NCBI GenBank assembly: GCA_036274075.1
Contig: DASUGK010000013.1
Location: 17,507-81,506 of the forward strand
Source: CADEED01 sp036274075
GTDB taxonomy: Bacteria > Pseudomonadota > Gammaproteobacteria > Steroidobacterales > Steroidobacteraceae
Direction of reading: 5' to 3'
DNA length: 64,000 bases
Under the pieces are notes generated by a model. The model did no database searches. It worked only from the letters and a program-made list of their open reading frames with translations, and was not told where the DNA came from. The position numbers and the translations under genes were made by a program. The first letter of the stretch is position 1. Each line of letters begins with the position of its first letter. Of the stretch, positions 54,521-62,787 are shown one piece after another.

Positions 54521-54938
54521 CGTCGGGCTCGGGTTCCGGCTGGCCCTGTTGCTTCTTGGCCTGTTTCTTGGCGTTGATGGCCTTGCGCAGGTCCTGTTCG
54601 AGCTGGTCCAGGTCGGTCTGCGTGGGCACGCCCTGGTTCTCGACGCGTTGCACGCGCTCGTCGGCGAAATAGACAGTCAGGCGCCGCTTGAGCGGCTGGT
54701 CGAACTTGCGCGAACTGTAGAAGTAGTAATAGTCCCAGCGCGAATCGTCGAAGGCGTCAGGCACCATCGGGGTGCCGAGCAGGAAGCGCACCTGGCTGCG
54801 GGTCATGCCTTCCTTCAGTTGCGAAACCGAGTCAGTCACCAGGTAGTTGCCCTGCTGGATGCTCATCTTGTAGACGCAGCCCGACGCGAGAATCGCGCCG
54901 CAAGCGAGGAAAATGGTTGGTAGTGCAAGGCGTTTCAT
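54429..54938 (-). CDS. bamE: outer-membrane assembly lipoprotein BamE
   Basis: This 169-residue protein has lipobox LASGC, then VYKMSIQQGN, LKEGMTRSQVRFLLGTPMVPDAF and WDYYYFY, the SmpA/OmlA fold. A 50-residue Pro/Gln/Asp-rich tail extends past the usual end; this tail region is what overlaps rnfH. BamE supports BamA/BamD in outer-membrane protein insertion. Confidence 0.94.
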   Translation of the reverse strand: MKRLALPTIFLACGAILASGCVYKMSIQQGNYLVTDSVSQLKEGMTRSQVRFLLGTPMVPDAFDDSRWDYYYFYSSRKFDQPLKRRLTVYFADERVQRVENQGVPTQTDLDQLEQDLRKAINAKKQAKKQQGQPEPEPDAKTSDDAGQPNPVPSSQPLPVPSGSSSDRP

Positions 54939-54979
54939 GGTGGCGCATCATACCGCATCGATTTCAGGAGGCCGTCGAC

Positions 54980-55426
54980 TTGGAAAGCAAGGATCTGCGC
55001 AAGGCGGGACTCAAGGTCACCGGGCCGCGACTCAAGATCCTCGAGATCCTCGAGGGAAGTCCGACCCGGCATATGTCCGCCGAGGGCATCTACAAGCGCC
55101 TGATCGAGTCCAACGAGGACATCGGTCTCGCCACCGTCTACCGGGTGCTCACGCAGTTCCAGGCGGCCGGGCTCGTGTCCCGCCATCACTTCGAAGACGG
55201 CATGGCGGTGTTCGAGCTCAACCAGGGGACGCATCACGACCATATCGTGTGTCTTGACTGCGGACGCGTCGAAGAGTTCGTGGACGAGTCGATCGAGGAG
55301 CGCCAGGAGGCGATCGCGACTCGCCTCGGCTATGAATTGCGCGATCACGCGATGACCCTCTACGGCCATTGCCGCAAGCCGGGGTGCCCTTCCTCCAAGG
55401 GCGCGAAGCAGGCCAAGCACAGCTGA
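54980..55426 (+). CDS. fur: ferric uptake regulator Fur
   Basis: This 148-residue protein has the DNA-binding start LRKAGLKVTGPRLKILEILE, ATVYRVLTQFQAAGLV, the metal motif HHDHIVCLDCGRV and a late GHCRKPGC. Iron-loaded Fur represses iron uptake genes. The start is TTG at 54980, supported by AGGAGG eight bases upstream; no ATG fits. Confidence 0.95.
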   Translation: MESKDLRKAGLKVTGPRLKILEILEGSPTRHMSAEGIYKRLIESNEDIGLATVYRVLTQFQAAGLVSRHHFEDGMAVFELNQGTHHDHIVCLDCGRVEEFVDESIEERQEAIATRLGYELRDHAMTLYGHCRKPGCPSSKGAKQAKHS

Positions 55427-55447
55427 GGCCGCGTGGCCTCCGCGGCC
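55427..55447. terminator. GC-rich hairpin between convergent fur and recN
   Basis: GGCCGCG (55427-55433) and CGCGGCC (55441-55447) form a seven-base-pair stem with a seven-base loop, starting directly after the fur stop. No T-run follows, so it may act as a 3' stability element or weak terminator for both genes. Confidence 0.45.
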
Positions 55448-55457
55448 GGAAGGAACC

Positions 55458-57164
55458 TCAAGCCTTGCGTTTGCCGCCGCGCGACTTCTGATCGGGACTC
55501 GCAGCGAGTTGCAGCATCTCGCGCGCGTGTTCGCGCGCCTTGCCGGTGACTTCCAGCCCGCCCAGCATGCGCGCCAGTTCTTCGGCGCGTTCATCCATGG
55601 TGAGCTCGGAAAGCGTGGTGCGCGTGGTCTTGCCATCGGTGAGCTTGGCGACCCGCAGGTGATGGTGTCCCTGGCTCGCCACCTGGGGCAGGTGGGTCAC
55701 GCAGATGGCCTGGCCCGAGAAACCCAGTGCCTTGAGTTCGCGGCCGACGATCTCGGCGACGGCGCCGCCCACGCCCGAGTCGACTTCGTCGAACACCATG
55801 CAGCGCGCGTCCTTGGCGGAGCAGGCGACCTGCACCGCCAGAGACAGTCGTGCGAGCTCGCCACCCGAGGCCACCTTCGCCAGCGGGCGCAGCGGCTGGC
55901 CAGGGTTCGCCGTGACGCGGAACTCCACCACGTCGAAGCCGTTCGCCGACGGCTCGCCATTCGGCTGAGTGACTTCGATGAGGAACCGGCCGCCGGCCAT
56001 GCCCAGGGTCTGCATGCGCGCGGTGATGTCCTTGGACAGCGCGCGCGCCGCCGTCAGGCGGCCGGTGGACAGTTGCATCGCGAGCTTGCGGTAGGCGTCG
56101 AGGGCCTCGGCCTGCTGCTTCTTGAGCGCGTTGAGGTTGTTGTCGGCGCTGTCGAGCTCGGCCAGTTCCTGTTCGAGCACGCCGGCGCGCGCGATGAGTT
56201 CGTTGCTGGACACGCGGTGCTTGCGGCTCAGCTCCTCGATGGCCGCGAGCCGGCGTTCGACTTCTTCCTGGCGGGCCGGGTCGATGTCCAGGGTCTCGAG
56301 GTATCGCGACAGCTCGCGCGCGGCCTCGCGGATCTGGATGGTGGCCTCGTCGACCATCGGCACCACCTTGGCCAGCCTCGGATCCACGCTCGACAGCGTC
56401 TTGATGCCGGCGAGGGCGCGCGACGCAGTGGCGTGCGCATTGCCTTCGTCCGAGTCGTACAGCAGGCCGACCGCGGCCTGCGCCGCCTCGGCGAGCCGTC
56501 CGCGGTTGGAGTGTCGCGTGCGCTCCTCGGCGAGCTGCGCGACTTCGTTTTCCTTGAGGTCCAGCGCCTTCAATTCGCTGACCTGGTGGCGCAGCAGCTC
56601 GATGCGTGAATCGCGATCGCGCGCCTTGCCCTCGAGCTCCACCGTGCGGTTCACCAGCGCGATCCAGATCTTGTGCGCCTCGCGCACGCTGGCGGCGAGC
56701 TCGGTGTTCTTGCCGAAGTCGTCGAGCAGTTCGCGCTGCGCGGCGCTGCGCGTCAGCGACTGGAATTCGTGCTGGCCGTGGATGTCGACGATCATGCCGC
56801 CCACGTCACGCAGCAGCGTCAGCGGCACGGAGACGCCGTTGAGATAGCTGCGCGAGCGGCCGTCGGTGGCGACGACCCGGCGCACGGTGAGCTCGTCGTC
56901 GGCCTCGACCGACTGCTCGGCCAGCAGCTCGCGCAATGCGGCCGGGCTGTCGCTGATGTCGAAAGTGGCGGACAGTTCGGCGCGCTCGGCGCCGGCGCGC
57001 ACCACCTCAGCGCCACCCTTGCCGCCGGCCAGCAGCGCCAGCGCGTCGACCACGATGGACTTGCCCGCGCCGGTTTCGCCCGTGAGCACGGTGAGCCCCG
57101 CGCGCACTTCGAGCTCGATGAGATCGATGATGGCGAAGTCACGAATCTGCAGGTGGGTCAGCAT
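55458..57164 (-). CDS. recN: DNA repair protein RecN
   Basis: This 568-residue SMC-like ATPase has Walker A TGETGAGKSIVVDAL at the N-terminus, coiled coils at about 165-370, and the C-terminal Walker B region CMVFDEVDSGVGGAVAEIVG with HLPQVAS. RecN acts in double-strand break repair. It starts three bases after nadK. Confidence 0.96.
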   Translation of the reverse strand: MLTHLQIRDFAIIDLIELEVRAGLTVLTGETGAGKSIVVDALALLAGGKGGAEVVRAGAERAELSATFDISDSPAALRELLAEQSVEADDELTVRRVVATDGRSRSYLNGVSVPLTLLRDVGGMIVDIHGQHEFQSLTRSAAQRELLDDFGKNTELAASVREAHKIWIALVNRTVELEGKARDRDSRIELLRHQVSELKALDLKENEVAQLAEERTRHSNRGRLAEAAQAAVGLLYDSDEGNAHATASRALAGIKTLSSVDPRLAKVVPMVDEATIQIREAARELSRYLETLDIDPARQEEVERRLAAIEELSRKHRVSSNELIARAGVLEQELAELDSADNNLNALKKQQAEALDAYRKLAMQLSTGRLTAARALSKDITARMQTLGMAGGRFLIEVTQPNGEPSANGFDVVEFRVTANPGQPLRPLAKVASGGELARLSLAVQVACSAKDARCMVFDEVDSGVGGAVAEIVGRELKALGFSGQAICVTHLPQVASQGHHHLRVAKLTDGKTTRTTLSELTMDERAEELARMLGGLEVTGKAREHAREMLQLAASPDQKSRGGKRKA

Positions 57165-57167
57165 GGC

Positions 57168-58061
57168 TCACTCGGATTTGTGGAAGCTGCCGCGGCCCCA
57201 GTGGAGCTTGGATCGCAGCAGGCGGTAGTACTCGAACTTCCCGGGATGCAGCAGCGTGATCTTGCGCTCGGTCGGATGCACCTCGAGCCGTTCCCCCGGC
57301 AGCAGCTCACCAAGCGGCACGCCGTCACAGGTCACCTGCGCGCGCGTATCGGGCCGGTCGATGAGCGACACTGCGATGACCGAGCGGCTGGACACCACGA
57401 TGGGCCGGTCGGACAGCGTGTGCGGGCAGATGGGCGCCACCACGAGGACGTCCAGGTGCGGCGCGACGATAGGACCGCCACAGGACAAGGCGTAGGCCGT
57501 GGAACCGGTGGAACTTGCGATGACGAGGCCGTCGCCGCCGTGGGAGTTCACGAAAGCGCCATCGATCCAGGTTTCGAAATCCAGCATGCGGCCGGTTTCC
57601 CACTTCTGGACCACGACGTCGTTGAGCGCCAGCGTGCGCTTCGACCTGCCATCCGCGGCGATGAGCCGCGCCTCGAGCAGCGCGCGTTCGTCGCGCTCGC
57701 ACTTGCCCTCGAGGGCCGCGTCGACCGACGCCAGCATGTCCTGGGGCAACACGTCGGTGAGGAAGCCGAGGCGGCCGCGGTTGATGCCGATCAGGGGAAC
57801 CCCACGGTGGGCTACCAGGCGCGCGGCATATAAGAGAGTGCCGTCGCCGCCGATGGCGATGACCAGGTCCGCGCGTTCGGCGATTTCCTCCTCCGGCACG
57901 CGCGTCACGAGGTCCGCGGAGGCGGGCAGCGGGTCGTCCTCCGGTAATAGCGCGCGGATGCCACGCTTCTTGAGATGCGGCAGCAGGGTCAACGCGGACT
58001 CGGCGACCCGTGCGTCGCTGAATCGGCCTATGAGCGCGCAAGCTTGCGCCGGTAGAGCCAT
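57168..58061 (-). CDS. nadK: NAD kinase
   Basis: This 297-residue protein has the GGDGTLL motif, GINRGRLGFLTDV, NDVVVQ and SHGGDGLVIASSTGSTAY. It phosphorylates NAD to NADP. The start is the ATG at 58061. It is divergent from hrcA, with 120 bases between. Confidence 0.95.
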   Translation of the reverse strand: MALPAQACALIGRFSDARVAESALTLLPHLKKRGIRALLPEDDPLPASADLVTRVPEEEIAERADLVIAIGGDGTLLYAARLVAHRGVPLIGINRGRLGFLTDVLPQDMLASVDAALEGKCERDERALLEARLIAADGRSKRTLALNDVVVQKWETGRMLDFETWIDGAFVNSHGGDGLVIASSTGSTAYALSCGGPIVAPHLDVLVVAPICPHTLSDRPIVVSSRSVIAVSLIDRPDTRAQVTCDGVPLGELLPGERLEVHPTERKITLLHPGKFEYYRLLRSKLHWGRGSFHKSE

Positions 58062-58104
58062 GCTTCTTTGTAGCACGGGCCACACAGGGGGCCAATGCAC
58101 TGAA

Positions 58105-58132
58105 TCACATTGAATTTCGCGAAATGATGTGA
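58105..58132. promoter_or_regulatory. palindrome in the nadK-hrcA intergenic region
   Basis: ATTTCGCGAAAT (58114-58125) is a perfect 12-bp palindrome. It is flanked by TCACAT (58105-58110) and ATGTGA (58127-58132), which are also inverse complements. It is AT-rich compared with its surroundings. It does not match the HrcA site CIRCE. It may be an operator for either divergent gene. Confidence 0.45.
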
Positions 58133-58181
58133 CAGGTCGGTTCCTTGACGGGTAGAACGAGGCTTAGGTAGGTTTTCCGCC

Positions 58182-59243
58182 GTGACGAACGAAACTCCGG
58201 ATGAGGTACTTTCCGAGCGCGAACAGGTGCTCCTGAAGGTGCTCGTCGGCAGCTATATCCGCGACGGGCAGCCGGTGGGGTCCCGCGCGTTGTCCCGCGA
58301 GTCGGGGCTCAGCCTCTCGTCGGCCACCGTCCGCAACATCGTCGCCGACCTCGAGCAGCTGGGATTTGTTAGTTCCCCGCATACCTCGGCGGGACGTGTC
58401 CCCACCGACAAGGGCTACCGTTTCTTCGTCGATTCGCTGCTCAAGGCTCGTACCCCGGCGGAGGACGATCCGGCATTCGCCGACCTGCGCCGGCAACTCG
58501 ACGCCTCGCGCGACGATTCCAAGGCGCTGGTCGCCGCCGCCTCGCAGCTGCTGTCGAATGTCACCCGCCTGGCCGGCGTCGTGACCCTGCCGCGCACGCA
58601 GCAGGCGTCGATCACCCAGATCGAGTTCGTCGGTCTCTCCGACAACCGCGCGCTGGTGATCATGGTCTTCAACGACCGCGAAGTGCAGAACCGCATCATC
58701 CAGCTGGAGCGGTATCACTCCAGCGACGAGCTGCGGCGCGCGGCCAATTTCCTCACCGAGCGCTGCCGCGGCAAGACACTGGCGCAGGTGCGCGCCGAGA
58801 TCCTGCGCGAGATGCACGAGACGCGTGAATCCATGAACGCGCTCATGAAGGATGCCATCACGGTGGCCGAACACGTGTTCAAGACGGACGAGTCGAACCG
58901 CATGGAGTACGTCATCGCCGGCGAGACCAATCTCATGGGCGCGGGCGAGTTGTCCTCGGTCGACAAGTTGCGCCGCCTGTTCGAGGCCTTCAACGAGAAG
59001 CGCGACATCCTCAACCTGCTCGACCACAGCCTGCGAGCCGACGGCGTGCAGATCTTCATCGGCCAGGAGTCGGGATTCCGGATCCTCGACGACGTGAGCA
59101 TGGTCACCGCGCCCTACAGCGCGGACAACGAGGTGGTGGGCGTCATCGGGGTCATCGGGCCGACACGCATGGCCTACGAACGCGTGATTCCCATCGTCGA
59201 CGTCACGGCGAAGATCCTCGGCGCCGCCCTGGCACGGCGTTGA
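58182..59243 (+). CDS. hrcA: heat-inducible transcription repressor HrcA
   Basis: This 353-residue protein has the winged-helix region YIRDGQPVGSRALSRESGLSLSSATVRNIVADLEQLGFV, followed by SPHTSAGRVPTDKGYR and the GAF-like C-terminal domain ending VTAKILGAALA. HrcA represses chaperone genes at CIRCE elements. I find no CIRCE in this window. The start is GTG at 58182. Confidence 0.94.
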   Translation: MTNETPDEVLSEREQVLLKVLVGSYIRDGQPVGSRALSRESGLSLSSATVRNIVADLEQLGFVSSPHTSAGRVPTDKGYRFFVDSLLKARTPAEDDPAFADLRRQLDASRDDSKALVAAASQLLSNVTRLAGVVTLPRTQQASITQIEFVGLSDNRALVIMVFNDREVQNRIIQLERYHSSDELRRAANFLTERCRGKTLAQVRAEILREMHETRESMNALMKDAITVAEHVFKTDESNRMEYVIAGETNLMGAGELSSVDKLRRLFEAFNEKRDILNLLDHSLRADGVQIFIGQESGFRILDDVSMVTAPYSADNEVVGVIGVIGPTRMAYERVIPIVDVTAKILGAALARR

Positions 59244-59247
59244 ACCC

Positions 59248-60078
59248 ATGCGCTGGCGCCACGCCTGGCTGCTCGCGCTGATTTCCACCTCGCAGGCTGC
59301 CACTCTCGCCGATGTCGTGGCGCGGCTGGATGCCGATGCCGGCGCCGGCAAGCCGCTGGTCGCGCATGTCGTGGTGGCGCTGTGTGACAACGATTCCCAG
59401 GGCATCGTGCCGGTGCCGGCCAGGCTTGGTGACGGTGATTCCCCGCAATCGAACCTCTACTGGGGCGCCATGTATGGCGTGCGCGGCTGGTTCCGCAGCC
59501 AGCCGGGCTGGAAGCCCGTGGCCCTGGCGCCGTCGAAAGATCCGCGCGTGCTCGATCGCGTGATGTTCTCGCGCGAGATCGTGCGCAACGGCAAGCCGGT
59601 GCGCATGCTGCTGGTGGCCGAAGCCTGGCGCGGCCGGAACATCGCCGATGCCATTCGACATTTCCTCGAGCTCAATCGAGGAGAACATGCCGCGCGCCTG
59701 CGGGCCGGTGAACTCGAGTTCGACGCCGGCGGCGCCGCGCATGTCATTGCCTTCGTGGGGCACAACGGCCTGATGGATTTCGATGCGCCCTCGCTGGCGC
59801 CAATCAGGACCGAGTCCAATCCGCACGCCAGCATGGTGCTGGCCTGCATGAGCGAATCCTATTTCGCTGACTTATTGCGGAAGGATTCGCTGCCGCTGCT
59901 CACGACATCCGGGCTGATGGCGCCCGAAGCCTATACACTCGCGGCCGTTCTCGACGCCTGGTTCCAGGGTGCGGACGGAACGCAGGTGCGGGCGGCGGCC
60001 GCGCGTGCCTACGCCCGCTACCAACGAACGTCGGAGAACGCCGCGCGACGCCTGTTCGTCACCCACGCCGGGACTTGA
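59248..60078 (+). CDS. secreted protein of unknown function with a possible His-Cys dyad
   Basis: This 276-residue protein has an N-terminal signal sequence (HAWLLALISTSQA). It contains CDNDSQGIVPVP, GDGDSPQSNLYWGAMYGVRGWF, VIAFVGHNGLMDF and ASMVLACMSESYF. A strand-GHNG followed by a strand-ACMS recalls the His/Cys dyad of clan CD (caspase-like) peptidases; this is inference. It starts four bases after hrcA and its end contains the -35 region of a possible heat-shock promoter for grpE. No established family is recognised. Confidence 0.75.
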   Translation: MRWRHAWLLALISTSQAATLADVVARLDADAGAGKPLVAHVVVALCDNDSQGIVPVPARLGDGDSPQSNLYWGAMYGVRGWFRSQPGWKPVALAPSKDPRVLDRVMFSREIVRNGKPVRMLLVAEAWRGRNIADAIRHFLELNRGEHAARLRAGELEFDAGGAAHVIAFVGHNGLMDFDAPSLAPIRTESNPHASMVLACMSESYFADLLRKDSLPLLTTSGLMAPEAYTLAAVLDAWFQGADGTQVRAAAARAYARYQRTSENAARRLFVTHAGT

Positions 60079-60101
60079 TTCCCCGGGGCGTGACCCAACA
60101 T
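60074..60101 (+). promoter_or_regulatory. possible sigma-32 promoter for grpE
   Basis: CTTGATT (60074-60080) and CCCAACAT (60094-60101) with 13 bases between resemble the heat-shock consensus CTTGAAA-N13-CCCCATNT. The site is about 60 bases upstream of the grpE start. Confidence 0.4.
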
Positions 60102-60159
60102 CGCCGCCAGTCTCTTTGCGCGCCAAGCGGCAAGTAATTGATTTTATTGAGGACTATTG

Positions 60160-60714
60160 ATGACGGATCCGAATGCTGAGTCGCACGTCGCGGGCCCCGA
60201 TGAAAAGACCACGGTGCTCCCGGAGACCGCCGTGGCCCTGGTCGAGATGGAGCGGCTGCAAGGCGAACTGAAAGGCGCGGAGGAACGCGCCAAGAGCCAC
60301 TGGGAGCAATACCTGCGCGCCCTGGCCGAAATCGACAACGTGCGCAAGCGTGCCGCCCGCGACCTCGAGAGCACCCGGCAGTTCGCGGTTGAGAAGTTCG
60401 CGCAGGACCTGATCGCGGTGAAGGACTCGCTCGAACTCGGCATCAGCAATTCCGGCAAGGGCGACGTGGCCAGCCTGGTCGAGGGCCAGAACGCCACGCT
60501 GCGGCTGCTGGCCAAGGCCTTCGAGAAGGCGCAGATCGAGGAAATCAATCCGGAAGGACAGCCATTCAATCCGGAATTGCACGAGGCCATGATGACGCAG
60601 CCCAGCGATGCGCCGCCGAATACCGTGCTTTCCGTGATCCAGCGCGGCTACACGCTCAATGGCCGGCTGCTGCGCCCCGCCCGAGTGGTGGTGTCGGCGC
60701 CCCGCCAAGGATGA
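60160..60714 (+). CDS. grpE: nucleotide exchange factor GrpE
   Basis: This 184-residue protein has a disordered start, a long helix (ERLQGELKGAEERAKSHWEQYLRALAEIDNVRKRAARD) and the beta-wing end with EGQPFNPELHEAMM and VIQRGYTLNGRLLRPARVVVS. It releases ADP from DnaK. A GAGG is seven bases before the ATG at 60160. Confidence 0.95.
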   Translation: MTDPNAESHVAGPDEKTTVLPETAVALVEMERLQGELKGAEERAKSHWEQYLRALAEIDNVRKRAARDLESTRQFAVEKFAQDLIAVKDSLELGISNSGKGDVASLVEGQNATLRLLAKAFEKAQIEEINPEGQPFNPELHEAMMTQPSDAPPNTVLSVIQRGYTLNGRLLRPARVVVSAPRQG

Positions 60715-60742
60715 GCGAGGGATGACAAAGGGACGACAGGTT

Positions 60743-60770
60743 CCTTGAAACGACGGCTCCTACCTCCAAA
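60743..60770 (+). promoter_or_regulatory. possible sigma-32 promoter for dnaK
   Basis: A perfect CTTGAAA (60743-60749) is followed after 13 bases by CTCCAAAG (60763-60770), a partial match to the heat-shock -10. The start site would be about 35 bases before dnaK. No CIRCE element is present. Confidence 0.45.
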
Positions 60771-60812
60771 GAGGGGGGCACGATCTTTACGAAAAAATAG
60801 TGGAGTTTTTGT

Positions 60813-62753
60813 ATGGCTAAGGTAATCGGCATCGACCTGGGAACGACCAATTCCTGCGTCGCCATCATGGAAGGCGGCAAGGCCCGCGTGATCGAGAACA
60901 GCGAGGGTGACCGCACCACTCCGTCCATCGTCGCGTTCACCAAGGACAACGAGGTCCTGGTGGGCCAGTCCGCCAAGCGCCAGGCCGTCACCAATCCGCA
61001 GAACACGCTGTTCGCGGTCAAGCGCCTCATCGGTCGCCGCTTCGAAGACGAAGTCGTGCAGCGCGACGTGAAGATGGTGCCGTACAAGATCGTCAAGGCC
61101 GACAACGGCGACGCGTGGGTCGAAGTGCAGGGCAAGAAGATGGCCCCTCCCGAGATCTCCGCGCGCGTGCTCATGAAGATGAAGAAGACCGCGGAAGACT
61201 TCCTGGGTCACGAGGTGACCGAGGCCGTGGTCACCGTGCCTGCCTACTTCAACGACTCCCAGCGCCAGGCCACCAAGGACGCGGGCAAGATCGCGGGCCT
61301 GGAGATCAAGCGCATCATCAACGAGCCCACCGCGGCGGCCCTGGCCTACGGCCTCGACAAGGCCGGCAAGGATCGCAAGATCGCGGTGTACGACCTGGGT
61401 GGCGGCACGTTCGACGTGTCCATCATCGAGATCGCCGAAATCGACGGCGAGCGCCAGTTCGAAGTGTTGTCCACCAACGGCGATACGTTCCTGGGTGGCG
61501 AGGATTTCGACCTGCGCATCATCAATTTCCTGGCGGACGAGTTCCTGAAGGAGTCCGGCGTCGACGTGCGCAAGGACCCGCTCGCCGTGCAGCGCCTCAA
61601 GGAGGCCGCGGAGAAGGCCAAGATCGAGCTGTCCTCGAGCCAGCAGACCGACGTGAACCTGCCGTACATCACGGCCGACGCGTCCGGTCCCAAGCATCTC
61701 AACATCAAGCTCACGCGCGCCAAGCTCGAGAGCCTGGTGGAAGACCTGGTCAAGAAGACCATCGAGCCCTGCCGCATTGCTCTCAAGGACGCCGGCGTGG
61801 GCACGCAGGACATCGCCGAGGTCATCCTCGTCGGTGGCCAGACGCGCATGCCGCTGGTGCAGAAGTACGTGAAGGACTTCTTCGGCAAGGAGCCGCGCAA
61901 GGACGTGAACCCTGACGAAGCCGTCGCCGCCGGCGCGGCCATCCAGGGTGGCGTGCTCGTGGGCGACGTCAAGGACGTGCTGCTGCTCGACGTGACGCCG
62001 CTGTCGCTGGGCATCGAGACCGAGGGCGGCGTGGTCGACAAGGTGATCGAGAAGAACACCACGATCCCGACCAAGGCCACCAAGACCTATTCGACCGCCT
62101 CGGACAACCAGACGGCCGTGACCATCCACGTGCTGCAGGGCGAGCGTACGCGCGCCGCCGACAACAAGTCGCTGGGCAAGTTCGATCTCACCGAGATCCC
62201 GCCGCAGCCGCGTGGCATGCCGCAGATCGAGGTCACGTTCGACATCGATGCCAACGGCATCATGCACGTGACCGCGAAGGACAAGACCACGGGCAAGGAG
62301 CAGAAGATCATCATCAAGGCGTCTTCGGGCCTCACCGAGGACGAGATCAAGCGCATGGTGGCCGACGCCGAGGCGCACGCGGAAGAAGACAAGAAGGTGC
62401 GCGAACTGGTCGAGTCGCGGAACCGCGCCGACCAGCTGGTGCATGCCACCGAGAAGGCGCTCAAGGACCTCGGCGACAAGGTCGACGGCGCCGAACGCGC
62501 CAAGGTCGAGTCCGCGTTGTCGGACCTGCGCGGCGTGCTCAAGGGCGACGACAAGGCCGCCATCGACAAGAAGGGCGAGGCGCTCATGCAGGCCGCGAGC
62601 AACGTGTTGCAGCAGGCGGCGAGTGCGCAGTCCGGCGGCGGCGCGGGCCCGGAGGCGGGTTCGTCCGGCGGCGCGGGTGCGCAGTCCAAGGCCAATGACG
62701 ACGCGGTGGACGCGGAGTTCGAGGAAGTGAAGGACAAGAAGAAGGCGTCCTGA
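60813..62753 (+). CDS. dnaK: chaperone DnaK (Hsp70)
   Basis: This 646-residue protein starts KVIGIDLGTTNSCVAIMEGG. It has VPAYFNDSQRQATKDAG, VYDLGGGTFDVSI and the linker VLLLDVTPLSLGIE. It ends with a Gly/Ala-rich stretch and the acidic DDAVDAEFEEVKD. It folds and protects proteins using ATP with DnaJ and GrpE, and can receive clients from CnoX. Confidence 0.98.
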   Translation: MAKVIGIDLGTTNSCVAIMEGGKARVIENSEGDRTTPSIVAFTKDNEVLVGQSAKRQAVTNPQNTLFAVKRLIGRRFEDEVVQRDVKMVPYKIVKADNGDAWVEVQGKKMAPPEISARVLMKMKKTAEDFLGHEVTEAVVTVPAYFNDSQRQATKDAGKIAGLEIKRIINEPTAAALAYGLDKAGKDRKIAVYDLGGGTFDVSIIEIAEIDGERQFEVLSTNGDTFLGGEDFDLRIINFLADEFLKESGVDVRKDPLAVQRLKEAAEKAKIELSSSQQTDVNLPYITADASGPKHLNIKLTRAKLESLVEDLVKKTIEPCRIALKDAGVGTQDIAEVILVGGQTRMPLVQKYVKDFFGKEPRKDVNPDEAVAAGAAIQGGVLVGDVKDVLLLDVTPLSLGIETEGGVVDKVIEKNTTIPTKATKTYSTASDNQTAVTIHVLQGERTRAADNKSLGKFDLTEIPPQPRGMPQIEVTFDIDANGIMHVTAKDKTTGKEQKIIIKASSGLTEDEIKRMVADAEAHAEEDKKVRELVESRNRADQLVHATEKALKDLGDKVDGAERAKVESALSDLRGVLKGDDKAAIDKKGEALMQAASNVLQQAASAQSGGGAGPEAGSSGGAGAQSKANDDAVDAEFEEVKDKKKAS

Positions 62754-62787
62754 TAGTTAGAACGTCCCTGGGAGGGGGCGACGCCGC

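Noticed and set aside
60648..62444. 598-codon open frame on the minus strand across dnaK
   Set aside because: Antisense of DnaK. Its His/Leu/Asp-rich product reflects the codon bias of the real gene.
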